This document shows positions 1 through 12,535 of a stretch of DNA of 64,000 nucleotides, piece by piece. The translations under genes were made by a program, and so were the position numbers. Numbering within the stretch: position 1 is the first letter of the stretch; the number at the start of each line of letters is the position of its first letter. The stretch is from contig OZ020592.1 of the NCBI GenBank assembly GCA_963971535.1, positions 53,387,511 through 53,451,510 of the forward strand, given 5' to 3'. The DNA comes from Notolepis coatsorum (taxonomy: Eukaryota; Chordata; Actinopteri; Aulopiformes; Paralepididae). The notes under the pieces are model-generated. The model saw only the letters and a program-made list of their open reading frames with translations, was not told the origin of the DNA and searched no databases.

Positions 1-2379
1 ATGCAAAGTGGTAAGGCTCCTGGAAGAGACGGTATCCCACCAGAAATGTACCTTTCTTGTTGGGACATAATTGGACCCTTATTACTAAATATGATCTTAT
101 ACTCAGTCAAGGAGGGGAACTTCCATAAGAATGACAATATTGCACTCATAACAGTCCTCCTTAAAAAAGACAAAGACCCCACCGAGTGCGGTAGTTATAG
201 ACCTTTAAGCCTCCTCGGAACCGATATCAAACTGTACTCTAAGGTATTAGCCATCAGATTACAAAAGCATATGACGTCTTTAGTTCATCCGGACCAAACT
301 GGCTTCATAAGAGGCCGCCTGATCACTGATAACATAAGACGAATACTGCACGTACTAGATGCCGACAAGGACGACACCATACCTAAGGCGATGCTGTCCC
401 TGGATGCTATGAAAGCCTTTGACAGGCTGGAATGGTCATATCTATGGGCAGTATTAGAAAGGATGGGGTTAGGAAAAGGATTCATTGATATGATTAAAGT
501 ATTATACAAAGACCCATCGGCCATGATTACAACAGGTACAATCATCTCCAAAATCTTTCCGGTATCACGCTCAGCCAGACAGGGTTGCCCTCTTAGTCCC
601 GGACTATTCGATCTATCATTAGAGCCTTTAGCACAATATATAAGACAATCCCAATCCATAGAACCAATCGTAATCAAGGGCACACAACATAAAATTAGTT
701 TATATGCGGACAACGTAATATTGTTCATGCAAAACCCCAACACCACATTGCCTCATCTGCTCAAGTTGATTGAGAACTTTGGTGATTTATCGGGATTTAA
801 GATAAATTGGCCGAAGTCGGCTTTCCTTCCACTTAACACCCCTGCAAAAAAAGATATAACCCTCCCAGGAGAGATACCTATGGTAAAACATTTTAGATGC
901 TTGGGAGTGGAAATATTCCCCACCATAAGACAAACGGTGAAGCACAATTACACAAAAATCCAAAACAAAATCAAAGACGACCTTGATAGGTGGGCAAAAC
1001 TTAAAAACTCAGTACAGGCACGGATATCAATAGTTAAGATGGATGTACTACCTAGAATCAACTTCTTCAGTTCAATGCTACCGTTAACCCCTCCAGAGGG
1101 TTACTGGAAAAGATTACACTCCTCCACATACAAATTTATTTGGAATAACAAACCACCACGTATAAAAAGATCCACCGCACAGAGAAATAAAGCAGACGGT
1201 GGCATGGCATTTCCAGATTTTTTCCACTATTTTAAGGCGTACACATTAAGACCATTGACAACATGGTTTGATCCCCAAGCATTAGTATCCTGGAGAAAAT
1301 TAGAAGAAAACATAGTAGCCCCACATAGACTGAAGGACATAGCATACACTAAACTACCAATCAAGCACTGTGAACGGAAATTTGGCCCCATAATTACTCA
1401 TGCGATCCGGATATGGCGTGAAACACAAAAAAAATATCCTAACCCACATAAATGGCACAATCATACTCCCTTATTCAATAACAATGCACTCTTAATTGAA
1501 AAACGACCTATAAGATTCCCTATATGGGAAGAGCAAGGCATACACTCATTAGGGGATGTTTTTAACAAACAGGGTTTTTGTAGTTATGGAGAAATATGCA
1601 AAAAATGTAATCTCACCAAGTCCACATGGCTTTTTTACATACAGTTACGGCTATGTTTGAAGTCTCACGGTGTTCCATTAGACATACCAATTGAACACCA
1701 CAGATACCACAAATTCTTCTATGAAAGAGAGACATCGAGAGGTTTTGTTTCAGATTTTTATCATCAATTACTAACGTCCTCGTATGAAACCCTCCAACTA
1801 GACTCTGCCTGGAGGAGGGATATACCAGACCTGGAAAGTGACTTTGATTGGCAAGGAGCCTGGGCAAATGTCCGACTTACATCAAGGAACCCGGACCATC
1901 AACAAATCAATCTTAACTACATTCACAGGACATACTTGACTCCTATAAGACTGAACAGAATGGGTCTTAAACAAGACTCCAAATGCTCCCAATGTACAAA
2001 TGGGGACGAAGGGACATTTATGCACATGTATTGGGACTGCCCACCAGTTAAGACATTCTGGAAAGATGTGACCCAACAATTATCAAAACTCGTATCTTGG
2101 AATATACCTGTACACCCCTCTGTATTACTATTGAATGATGTTTTTGAGTTTGCAGTAAATCCACAGCTAAAGAGATTGGTTTTATCGGGTATCACAGTAG
2201 CTAAAAAGCTGATCGCATCACGCTGGTTTCAACCGGAAAAAATTTGCCGGAAAGTTTGGTTTCTTACATATCTCGATGTGATTTATCAAGAAATATCTAC
2301 AGCAAGAATTCTGGGTCTCAATGAATCCAAAATGTCAATGTGGTTAGAAGTGGTGGAGAGAATAAAAGCTAGCTTATAA
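1..2379 (+). CDS. L1/Tx1-type LINE ORF2, reverse transcriptase to C-terminus (5' part outside window)
   Basis: This 792-residue open frame is the 3' part of a non-LTR retrotransposon polyprotein, which would nick target DNA and reverse transcribe its own mRNA. Visible RT blocks in order: GKAPGRDGIP (4-13), SYRPLSLL (65-72), TGFIRGR (100-106), motif A LSLDAMKAFD with Asp135, motif B RQGCPLSP (193-200) and motif C YADN (235-238). A C-terminal CCHC knuckle lies at C662, C665, H675 and C680, as in L1/Tx1-clade ORF2. The endonuclease domain should lie upstream of base 1, so the first Met is not a real start. The frame has no stop or frameshift over 2.4 kb, implying a young copy. Motif C has Asn at 238 where the family has the second catalytic Asp (AAC at 712-714, one base from GAC), so this copy is probably catalytically dead. 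Clade assignment is by motif recall, not by phylogeny. Confidence 0.9.
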   Translation: MQSGKAPGRDGIPPEMYLSCWDIIGPLLLNMILYSVKEGNFHKNDNIALITVLLKKDKDPTECGSYRPLSLLGTDIKLYSKVLAIRLQKHMTSLVHPDQTGFIRGRLITDNIRRILHVLDADKDDTIPKAMLSLDAMKAFDRLEWSYLWAVLERMGLGKGFIDMIKVLYKDPSAMITTGTIISKIFPVSRSARQGCPLSPGLFDLSLEPLAQYIRQSQSIEPIVIKGTQHKISLYADNVILFMQNPNTTLPHLLKLIENFGDLSGFKINWPKSAFLPLNTPAKKDITLPGEIPMVKHFRCLGVEIFPTIRQTVKHNYTKIQNKIKDDLDRWAKLKNSVQARISIVKMDVLPRINFFSSMLPLTPPEGYWKRLHSSTYKFIWNNKPPRIKRSTAQRNKADGGMAFPDFFHYFKAYTLRPLTTWFDPQALVSWRKLEENIVAPHRLKDIAYTKLPIKHCERKFGPIITHAIRIWRETQKKYPNPHKWHNHTPLFNNNALLIEKRPIRFPIWEEQGIHSLGDVFNKQGFCSYGEICKKCNLTKSTWLFYIQLRLCLKSHGVPLDIPIEHHRYHKFFYERETSRGFVSDFYHQLLTSSYETLQLDSAWRRDIPDLESDFDWQGAWANVRLTSRNPDHQQINLNYIHRTYLTPIRLNRMGLKQDSKCSQCTNGDEGTFMHMYWDCPPVKTFWKDVTQQLSKLVSWNIPVHPSVLLLNDVFEFAVNPQLKRLVLSGITVAKKLIASRWFQPEKICRKVWFLTYLDVIYQEISTARILGLNESKMSMWLEVVERIKASL

Positions 2380-2640
2380 TGGTAGTGTCTGGTTAGGAGC
2401 GAGGGATAATGGAGGTACTATTCAAAGAGGGGTCCGGGAGGGGGGGGTTCGAGCTGGAGCATATGTGTGTAGGTTTTTAGATAACAGGTATTAGGGGTAT
2501 ATCCTATATAAGACAATTAACTAAAATGTGATTTCATTGGATGTGCACTGACAACTAATGCTTGTATATCTTATCGTGTGTTGTCATGTTTGTTTATGTG
2601 TTTGTTTAAAAAATAATAAAAAAATAAAATACAAAAAAAT
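2380..2640 (+). mobile_element. LINE 3' UTR and A-rich tail
   Basis: After the TAA stop at 2377-2379 there are about 230 bases of untranslated sequence, including a G-run near 2440, ending in an A-rich tail with AATAAA-like motifs at about 2608-2640. This is the expected 3' end of the LINE. The AT-rich stretch 2640-2820 beyond it shows no gene. Confidence 0.7.
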
Positions 2641-2822
2641 AGAAATATGATAAATATGACTATTTATCAGTTTTTCTTCAATAAAAACGGACGTGGTATC
2701 ACAAATTTAAGTGGTTACAATTCCGAAATATATGTAATTTGTTACAGATATATTGAGATTAGGCTATTACTGTTAATCATGGGGGAAATCTTTAAAAAAA
2801 AATGGTAAACAGTTAAAGTTAT

Positions 2823-3491
2823 ATGGCTTTGATCCAAGGCCCATTTTTGTCAAAATCCTTCAAAATCCTTAGGAAGCCACAAGGGTTAAAGCATTTTCTA
2901 GGCATGGACTTCGAACAGTCTGCCAGTTGTGTAAAAATATCCCAGAAGAGATATGTGGAAAAGATCCTGAAACGTTTTGACATGCAAGAATGTAGAACAA
3001 GGGAAACACCATGTGATCAAAAACTAGACTACCAAGAGGATGCTAAAAAATTGACAGATGTAAAAATTTACAGAGAAGCTGTAGGTAGCCTCATTTATTT
3101 GACAACATGTACTCGCCCTGACTTATGTTTTGTAGTGAGTAAATTGTCACAGCACCTTGCTGATCCCACAGAGGAGCACTGGATTACAGCAAAACATGTT
3201 TTTCGCTATCTCAAAGGTACAGCAGATAAACAGCTTTGTTTCAGAAAGAGCAGCGAGGGCTTAGGGCTTAAAGCCTACAGTGATGCAGATTGGGCGGCAG
3301 ACGCCACAGACAGAAGAAGTACCACAGGGTATTGTGTGAGTTTGAACACAAACAGCTCACTGGTTTCATGGAAAACAAAGAAACAGCCCACAGTGGCACT
3401 GTCAACTTGTGAAGCCGAATACATGGCTCTAGCTATGACAATACAGGAATGTATTTATCTAGAACAACTGCTCGAAGGAATGGATACCTAT
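2823..3491 (+). pseudogene. copia (Ty1-like) pol: end of RT and first part of RNase H
   Basis: This is the C-terminal part of a copia-type Pol polyprotein. YREAVGSLIYLTTCTRPD (residues 83-100 of the open frame) is the characteristic copia block after the RT. RNase H follows, with YSDADWA (152-158), the DRRSTTGY segment and STCEAEYMAL (195-204) carrying its acidic catalytic residues. The upstream half of RT, integrase and gag are missing; the unit is 5' truncated somewhere between the LINE tail and about 2860, so the Met at 2823 is arbitrary. The frame is broken at 3491 by an LTR-like insertion and resumes at 4814 in the same frame. Copia elements are uncommon in vertebrates but known in fish. 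Confidence 0.85.
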
Positions 3492-4808
3492 TGTAACTGA
3501 GGGGTTACAAAACCCTGACTGTATTAAAGATTGTGATAGATTAAACCACTACTACATATTATTATTATTATTACTTGCCAGACAGTACAGTTAATTATGG
3601 CAGACACTCAGAATAGACGGCACGGTGACAAGGAGATATCATTTACAGTATTTATTATTATGCAGAAGATACAACTGTCAATTACTGGGTCGCTCTTTTA
3701 TGGCGAATGATATTAGAAAGTCAGCAAGTAGCAAAGTCAGTGGGAATGAATAATTCCTAAGCTAGGTATACTAGACCAGACGCCGCCTGGCGTGGGATGG
3801 CAATATAGGGGGGCAAAACGAGGGTACAGCTGGAGACTGGTGATATCCTCCCAGAGTTGTAAGCTCCAGAGGAAGGAAGAATGTACGGATACTCAGGCTG
3901 TTCACTTGAAGAAAAAGGGGTTCTCATACGGATCCGGTCTTTATAATCCAAGTGCTCGGCAGCAAGGTAATAGCTGTAATCCAATGCCCGATAGCAATGA
4001 TGATAGCCAGCCAGCTTCGTCCACGAAGCTAGCCCGTGGTCGAATCTTCAGGGTAGTTAAATCCAAACGACAGTGGGTATTAACGATGCTCTTCTCCACG
4101 GTACTACGTTTCCACAATCACTATAATCCAACCAATAATGGTTCTACAATATCGCCGCGGTAGGTTCCAATGCGCACATGTCCAATAGTTCTGCTACTAG
4201 GCCCTCCTCGTGTGCTGGCACTAATTACTAAGTCCACACACACTTGCTAAGGTTCACACTAGTTACTAAACGAACAAACTGCTTGTTAATGCTGCACACC
4301 GAACGAACTGCTGTAATACGATTCACACTAAATGACGACTCTTTACTTCACATTAAGTTAGGTCGAACTTGACTCTGCTATACGCTAGGTTCCACTACTG
4401 CTGTTGCATTACTCCGGACGAACTTCACGTTACTGCATTAGGTTGAACTTCACCGTTGTACTGACGAACGAACCAACTACGTTTGCTTGCTAGACGAACT
4501 GCTACTGTTTGCGCCTTCCACAATATATATACTTAGAGGGCTTTCTAGTGCGCAGCCGAAGCTCTTGTCTGGGATCAATGCGCTGGCCCCAGGCATGTCC
4601 CAACATGTCCAGACTCGTCTTTGAACTTGTCTCAGGGGCGCGATTCTAGGCGCCGCCGACGTCAAGGGCATTATCCAATGAGGAAAGCGAATAATGCTAT
4701 GATTCAAACGAAGGCTTAAAGGGATATAGCTTATATATATAAATAATATACAAGTTATATAAAACAATAAAACGTAGATTCTCAATGTTAATCTGGCCCT
4801 TCAGAACA
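3492..4808. mobile_element. Solo-LTR-like insertion inside the copia RNase H region
   Basis: The 1317-base segment starts TGTAAC, ends GAACA and so has TG..CA termini. It is flanked by a perfect 5-bp duplication CCTAT (3487-3491 and 4809-4813). Removing the segment plus one CCTAT brings the two copia fragments into one reading frame, which fixes the boundaries precisely. There is no gag or pol, so it reads as a single long LTR left by LTR-LTR recombination. Small open frames inside (for example 3792-4163) have no recognisable domain. The parent family is unknown. Confidence 0.8.
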
Positions 4809-4813
4809 CCTAT

Positions 4814-5056
4814 GTATATAAGAAAACTGTTGTTTATGAAGACAACCAGGGAACCATTGCAATTGCTAGAAACCCTGTGTGCCGACAGAGGTGTAAACAT
4901 GTGGATATAAAATATCACTTCATCAGATCTGTCATCAGAGAAGAAAGGATGACACTTGTTTATTGTCCTACAGACGACATGGTAGCAGATGCTATGACAA
5001 AGCCTGTCTCCAAACTAAAATTGAGAAGATTTGCAGAGGTCATGTTTGGTGTGTAA
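4814..5056 (+). pseudogene. copia pol: C-terminal end of RNase H
   Basis: This 80-codon frame plus stop continues the copia RNase H after the inserted LTR. It contains YEDNQGTIAIA, the HVDIKYHFIR segment, a DDMVADAMTKP block typical of the very C-terminus of copia Pol, and a TAA at 5054-5056. The frame is in register with the fragment ending at 3491. About 125 bases of untranslated sequence and a purine-rich stretch precede the 3' LTR at 5181. Confidence 0.85.
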
Positions 5057-5180
5057 ATATGGCCTGTTATGTAATATTGACTGCCATATTCTTTTTGATG
5101 TTCTGAACTGTATTCTTTTCTTTGAAAGATGTTTTTGAAAAAGTTGTACAGTATACACGACAGCCGTAAGTAAGTGGGAG

Positions 5181-5464
5181 TGTTGAGGTTATGTGTTATA
5201 TACGATTGCATATAACTGCTTAACTGTTTCCACAAGAGGGCGCTATAGGCGCAAGGGGACGTAGCTATTGATGCTGACGTCAGGTAAGAGGTATAAAAGG
5301 AGTTGTTACCTCCCCCTCGATCTCTTCCTCCGTCGCTCTCACAGAGAGAGGAGGTCTCATGGTGCATATGAATATGTGAATAAACCACGCCGATTAAAGG
5401 CTAATGAGGAGAACCTTGTCGTCATGGCCAAGTTATTGTTGCTCCACAGGTGACTCTGTCAACA
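5181..5464 (+). repeat. 3' LTR of the copia element
   Basis: The 284-bp repeat starts TGTTGA and ends TCAACA, a perfect 6-bp terminal inverted repeat. It is preceded by a purine-rich polypurine-tract-like stretch (AAGTAAGTGGGAG). Inside are a TATA box (TATAAAA, 5292-5298) and a poly(A) signal AATAAA (5379-5384), in the right order for a retroviral-type LTR. No 5' LTR is seen, as the element is 5' truncated. Confidence 0.85.
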
Positions 5465-5771
5465 GATTCTCATAATTGCGCTCTATAGGGATCGGAGGCG
5501 TTCCAGTGAAAACACCACTACTTTGGAGCCATATTTACCCCATTTCCCGGGTAAGCTAGTGTGTCATGTTCATGCATCAATGGGTTGTTTGCAATCTCAA
5601 GATCCTATTGATATGATATCAATGACTTCACGCTAGAACTCAGCTCGGCTGTAGCCTTCAAAAGTCACAGAGGGCGCAAGGTTGGTATGATAGACAGGCT
5701 GCTAGCAATTAGTAAGTAAGTGCAATGTTAACCAAACAAGTTTCACATTCCACAACTGGCTGCAGCAACAC
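5465..5771. other. No feature seen
   Basis: Single-copy-looking sequence downstream of the copia LTR. I see no coding frame, tRNA or clear repeat. Confidence 0.5.
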
Positions 5772-6040
5772 ATAATGTTAGCTGTGCCATGGGTCTAGAC
5801 AACTGACTGCACCAACACTTAACCCTTTCACTGCCACACGACAGAAGGTTAACCCTTTACTATCACACCACCGATTGTCGGCTGTCGTGTGGCAGTGAAA
5901 GGGTTAATCTTCTGTGTATTGTCGCAGTGAAAGGGTTAACCGTTTGGTAGTTTGGCGGTGAAAGGGATAATGTTATCTGTGCCATGGGTCTGGACAACTG
6001 GCTGCACCAACGCATAATGTTAGCTGTGGGTCTGGACGGC
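5772..6040. repeat. Direct repeat of about 50 bp flanking an inverted-repeat MITE
   Basis: A block beginning ATAATGTTAGCTGTGCCATG at 5772 recurs at about 5968 with few changes, and a shortened third copy follows at about 6015. The inverted-repeat element 5819-5907 and extra half-copies of its end lie between the first two, so the arrangement looks like a segmental duplication of element plus flank. Confidence 0.6.
5819..5907. mobile_element. TTAA-ended MITE with 26-bp perfect inverted repeats (piggyBac-like)
   Basis: An 89-bp unit begins TTAACCCTTTCACTGCC and ends with the exact reverse complement. The arms at 5819-5844 and 5882-5907 match over 26 bases without mismatch. TTAA termini and a CCC start are typical of piggyBac insertions. 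Partial copies of the same end (CAGTGAAAGGGTTAA at about 5925-5939, and GGTGAAAGGG near 5957) follow. Confidence 0.65.
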
Positions 6041-8640
<2,600 letters not shown>

Positions 8641-8647
8641 GTAGTCC

Positions 8648-9102
8648 AAACCCTCAAGTGGTGTAGTGGTTAACACTGTCGCCTCACAGCTAGAAGGTTG
8701 TGCGTTCAATTCCCGTTTGGGGACCAGGTTGCCGTGTTGCCAGTTACCCAGGTGGGGTATCTCCCGGGCCTTTCTGTGTGGAGTTTGCATGTTCTCCCCG
8801 TTCTCGCAAGGATTTTCCCTCCTGATAAGATAAACCCAATGGTAAAACATGCACAACAGATCGCTAACGCTGTCGTGTCCCTGACGAAGACGGACAGGAG
8901 CACTTGGATTGGTCCCCGGGCGCGTTGCTCACCACAGCCCTTGTCTGCTCCCGGCTGCCCTTGGGGGGAAGGACGACGAGATGGGAGGTGCAGAGAACAT
9001 TTTGTCAGCGACTCAGTGCTCAGTGTGTGTGTGTGTGTTCCTGTGGGTCGCCCATTGCATGTGTGTGTGTGTGTGTGTGTTAATCTGATGACAAATAAAG
9101 AC
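8648..9102 (+). mobile_element. V-SINE/DANA-like tRNA-derived SINE
   Basis: The head matches a tRNA-type promoter: A-box-like GTGGTGTAGTGGTTAACAC and B-box-like GTGCGTTCAATTCC. It is followed by TTTCTGTGTGGAGTTTGCAT (8777-8796), the central block of fish V-SINEs such as zebrafish DANA. The rest is diverged, with a GT tract and an ACAAATAAAGACTTA tail that abuts the next element. Divergence suggests an old copy. Confidence 0.75.
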
Positions 9103-9812
9103 TTAGGGCGGAATCCACAAAGGGTTTGCACGGCTTTTTCCGAAGCAAAGCCAGTGCATATCGCTCTCAAAGGAGTGAAACGAAGTTGCTCATGCGCTCC
9201 ATCAGCATTGCGTCCGTGCAATTGGCGTATATTTAAATGAGGTAATATGGGCAGAACATGTCCCCTTTCTATGTAAATGAGCCTCTTCACAGGTGATCAT
9301 GGCAGCAGTAATTGTGCAGACATGCATGACCGTGAAAGAATATCGAATATCTCGAAGGACAATATCAAATCAAGGATATTGAGCAGCGATCCCATGCAAT
9401 CGTACTTTAATTTAAATATCGTTATATAACGTTGTGGGCTTTGGCGTTATGCTCGTATAAACATAATCTAATTTGTTCGACAAATATAAAGCCACATGCG
9501 GAGATATATCGCTATAGTGGCGCGATGGCACCTTACATTTCGTCCACAGCCAGAATCTATGGACGGATTTCGTTCATTGACATTTCGTGGAACAACAGAA
9601 AATAGATCTAATCTGTTACTTCAGTTTGAAAGTTGTGTCTGTTTGTTATTTCTTCCCCTATAAGCGACCTTAGGTTCTATGAAAGGCGCTATATAAAACA
9701 AAGTTATTATTATTATTATTAAATGAAAAATAACTTCTCTCCATCACTAGAATATAATCTAATTATGAAATCAAATATAGGCCAGGGCTTTACAACTGGA
9801 GGGGTGGGTCCG

Positions 9813-10362
9813 TGTTACGGTTATGCTTCTTCTTCATGGTGAACCCAGGTGGCAGAGTGAATATAGCTGAGACAGGAGTCGACGTGGTGACGATAACAGT
9901 TTACTTAAACAAGACAGGAACAATACAGAACTGACAAACATAGGTAACATTGAACAATGATCTCGCACAGGAGGGCAGGACAGACAACACTAATATACAC
10001 AGACTAATTGACAAAACACTGATAGACACAGAGGGTAATTACAAACAGGACACAGGTGTGGTAGACAGAAACAACAGAACACAGAGCACACTGGGAAAAC
10101 AATAACAAATAAACAACCAGACTAAAACATATTTACAAACCACAGACAGGGGAACACAAGACTAACAAAGTGGAGACAACAACAACAATACAGACAGTAA
10201 ACATAATAAACATAACTGGCAGTAAATAATAATAAGTTGGTGTGTGAGCTGATGCCAGATCTGCATCAGCCCACCGGTTGGCAATGTTATGTTATGAGGG
10301 TTATTGATGGGGAGTTGTGAATGTCTGGGTCCTGGTCCCACAGGACCGGGGGAAGTGTTACA
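9813..10362 (-). repeat. LTR copy 1 of non-autonomous LTR element (3' LTR on minus strand)
   Basis: The 550-bp copy starts TGTTACGG and ends GTGTTACA. It is nearly identical to 11060-11604. A G-rich stretch next to it (complement GAGGGCGGGG, about 10369-10378) looks like a polypurine tract on the minus strand, so the element reads right to left and this is the 3' LTR. Confidence 0.85.
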
Positions 10363-11059
10363 GTACCCCGCCCTCGAAGGTCGACTCCCAGGCGACCCAG
10401 CAGGCCCCCCGGGAACGGGGAGGGTGGGGGGGACGGAAGCCGCATCAGCGAAAAGGTGAGGGGGGAGGAGGGGGGTTCGAGGGACGGGGCTTGCGGGAAC
10501 TGGATCGGGAGGAGGGGGCTGACGAGGAAGACTGGAACAGGGAAGGATGGAGGGTAGGGGTAACGGCTCCGGAGTAGGACGGTGGCGAGACCCACCGCCG
10601 AACCCCGAACCGGAGGCTCCCTGGCAGCAGGACGCGGTGCAGGACCCCCAACCGGGGTCCCTCCGGCAGCGGAATCCGGCGTCGTCCTCCAGGTCTGCCA
10701 TGGTGGTGGCTCGTCCTCTGGAACCTCCCAGGGTTGAGGAGACCTCGACCAGGCCGGCGAGGAAGACCTGCGGTCCTGGGAACCCCCTCCCCTGTGGCTG
10801 TGGCGTCGGGATCCGCGCCCCTTCCCCGACGCTCCCCTGCGGACCAGGCGACTCCCCACCCAGGGATCCAGCACAGGAGTGGCCGCGGCGCAAGCACCCG
10901 ATGTCATCGGCGCCGCTGGCCCAGCCACTGCGTCCCATGGTGCCAGACCCCGAGCGGTCGCCTGGTCGGCACGCAGGACAGAAGCGCCCAGGATCCCAAG
11001 CGCGAAGCTCGCTCCGTCTCTCCTCTCTGCCGGGTTCAGGTTAGGCGGCGAGATCATTC
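10363..11059 (-). mobile_element. GC-rich internal region of non-autonomous LTR element
   Basis: About 700 bases between the two LTRs, very GC-rich, with several overlapping open frames on both strands that show only Pro/Gly/Arg-rich composition. No protease, RT, RNase H or integrase motif is present. The minus-strand start of this region (near 11059) resembles the leader and gag start of fish gypsy elements. I do not call a gene here. Confidence 0.6.
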
Positions 11060-11604
11060 TGTTACGGTTATGCTTCTTCATGGTGAACCCAGGTGGCAGA
11101 GTGAATATAGCTGAGACAGGAGTCGACGTGGTGACGATAACAGTTTACTTAAACAAGACAGGAACAATACAGAACTGACAAACATAGGTAACATTGAACA
11201 ATGATCTCGCACAGGAGGGCAGGACAGACAGCACTAATATACACAGACTAATTGACAAAACACTGATAGACACAGAGGGTAATTACAAACAGGACACAGG
11301 TGTGGTAGACAGAAACAACAGAACACAGAGCACACTGGGAAAACAATAACAAATAAACAACCAGACTAAAACATATTTACAAACCACAGACAGGTGAACA
11401 CAAGACTAACAAAGTGGAGACAACAACGACAATACAGACAGTAAACATAATAAACATAACTGGCAGTCAATAATAATAAGTTGGTGTGTGAGCTGATGCC
11501 AGATCTGCATCAGCCCACCGGTTGGCAATGTTATGTTATGAGGGTTATTGATGGGGAGTTGTGAATGTCTGTCCCACAGGACCAGGACCGGGGGAAGTGT
11601 TACA
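11060..11604 (-). repeat. LTR copy 2 (5' LTR on minus strand)
   Basis: The 545-bp repeat is almost identical to 9813-10362, differing by a small deletion in the CTTCTTCTTCATGG segment, a shortened end near 11570 and scattered substitutions. The whole element 9813-11604 is flanked by GGTCCG on both sides (9807-9812 and 11605-11610), a 6-bp target duplication, or 5 bp plus a chance match. Confidence 0.85.
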
Positions 11605-11944
11605 GGTCCGGGTCGTTGTAAACAGCGACTCCTACAGTTCGGTCGGGGGCGCCTGCTCAGCGAGGATAGGATCTAAGGGGGGTAGTGTGATCCTTCCACA
11701 CGTTACACCCTCTCAGTGAGAGTCCGCGCTGCCAGGTGAAAAGAAGCGGTTGATTGGCTAGACGTGTGTCGGAGGAAGCATGTGATAGCCTCCACTCTCC
11801 CAGACCGACTGTGGGGGGTAAGTGCGCAGCGACCAGGAAGGGGATTGGGAATTGGCATAACGACTAACATTGGGATGGGAGAAAAATCGGAGGAAAAAGG
11901 AGGGGGAAAAAGATCAAGAAAAGAAAAGAAAAAATAATAACTAG
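11605..11944 (+). mobile_element. tRNA-derived SINE fragment
   Basis: Shares blocks in the same order with the SINE at 45489-45980: GCGACTCCTACA, CAGGTGAAAAGA and the tail TTGGGATGGGAGAAAAAT, ending in an A-rich tract. The tRNA-like head is missing. Confidence 0.6.
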
Positions 11945-12535
11945 TGTTCTGTCACAATCCGCCTGTTCAGCCTGGCCACGTCCCCCCACCAAGTCAGAGA
12001 CCCTTCCCGGCACCCCTCTTTCCCTCAGCCTCTCATGGACAGCTCCCTGCTCATCCTGCTCCCATCCCCAAGCCTGTGCTGCCCTCTAGTGGACTTTTCC
12101 CGCGATTGCCACTATTGGTGTTTCAAGTTTTTGTATTATCAATATGTATTTAATGTTCAATGTAATCTCTGTCATGTTGTTCATGTTGCCCACTCTGTTT
12201 CCTGGTTGTCTCTTGTATTTGTATGTATTGTTATTCAATCCTGTCATGTATTTGGTGTCACTTTGTTTGTCAGCTTGTGTCTTCGGCCAGGTGTGTCTTG
12301 TTGTTAATTAGTCTCCCTATATATGCTGTGCTTCCCTGTTCCTCCCCTGTTGGGTCATTACCCATGTTGACCTTGTTTCCTGTCTCCTGTGAACCTGTCT
12401 CTGTGTACCTGTTTGCTGCCTTGTGAAAGACAAGTAAAGCCTTTTCGTTGAACTACACCCCGTCATGTCCTGCCTGTCTCTCTATCCTCGTCCTGTTCTG
12501 CATTTTGGGTCCACATCACCACCGAACCCTAACAG
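11945..12535 (+). repeat. Gypsy-like 5' LTR
   Basis: About 590 bp starting TGTTCTGTCAC and ending CCTAACA. It has a TATATATGC promoter-like motif near 12319. The 3' two-thirds recurs at about 13067-13495. Immediately after it comes GAATGACCCGACC, a leader sequence I recognise from fish gypsy elements. Confidence 0.75.

Noticed and set aside
285-746. Minus-strand 153-residue frame
   Set aside because: Shadow of the LINE reverse transcriptase on the opposite strand.
3792-4163. 123-residue frame inside the solo LTR
   Set aside because: No recognisable domain, and it lies in non-coding LTR sequence.
8648-8720. Possible tRNA gene
   Set aside because: A and B boxes belong to a SINE head; no cloverleaf or proper acceptor stem. 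Same for 13530, 15247 and 45489.
10162-11114. Several overlapping frames of 78-264 residues on both strands
   Set aside because: GC-rich LTR-element interior with few stops in any frame and no domain; no single frame stands out.
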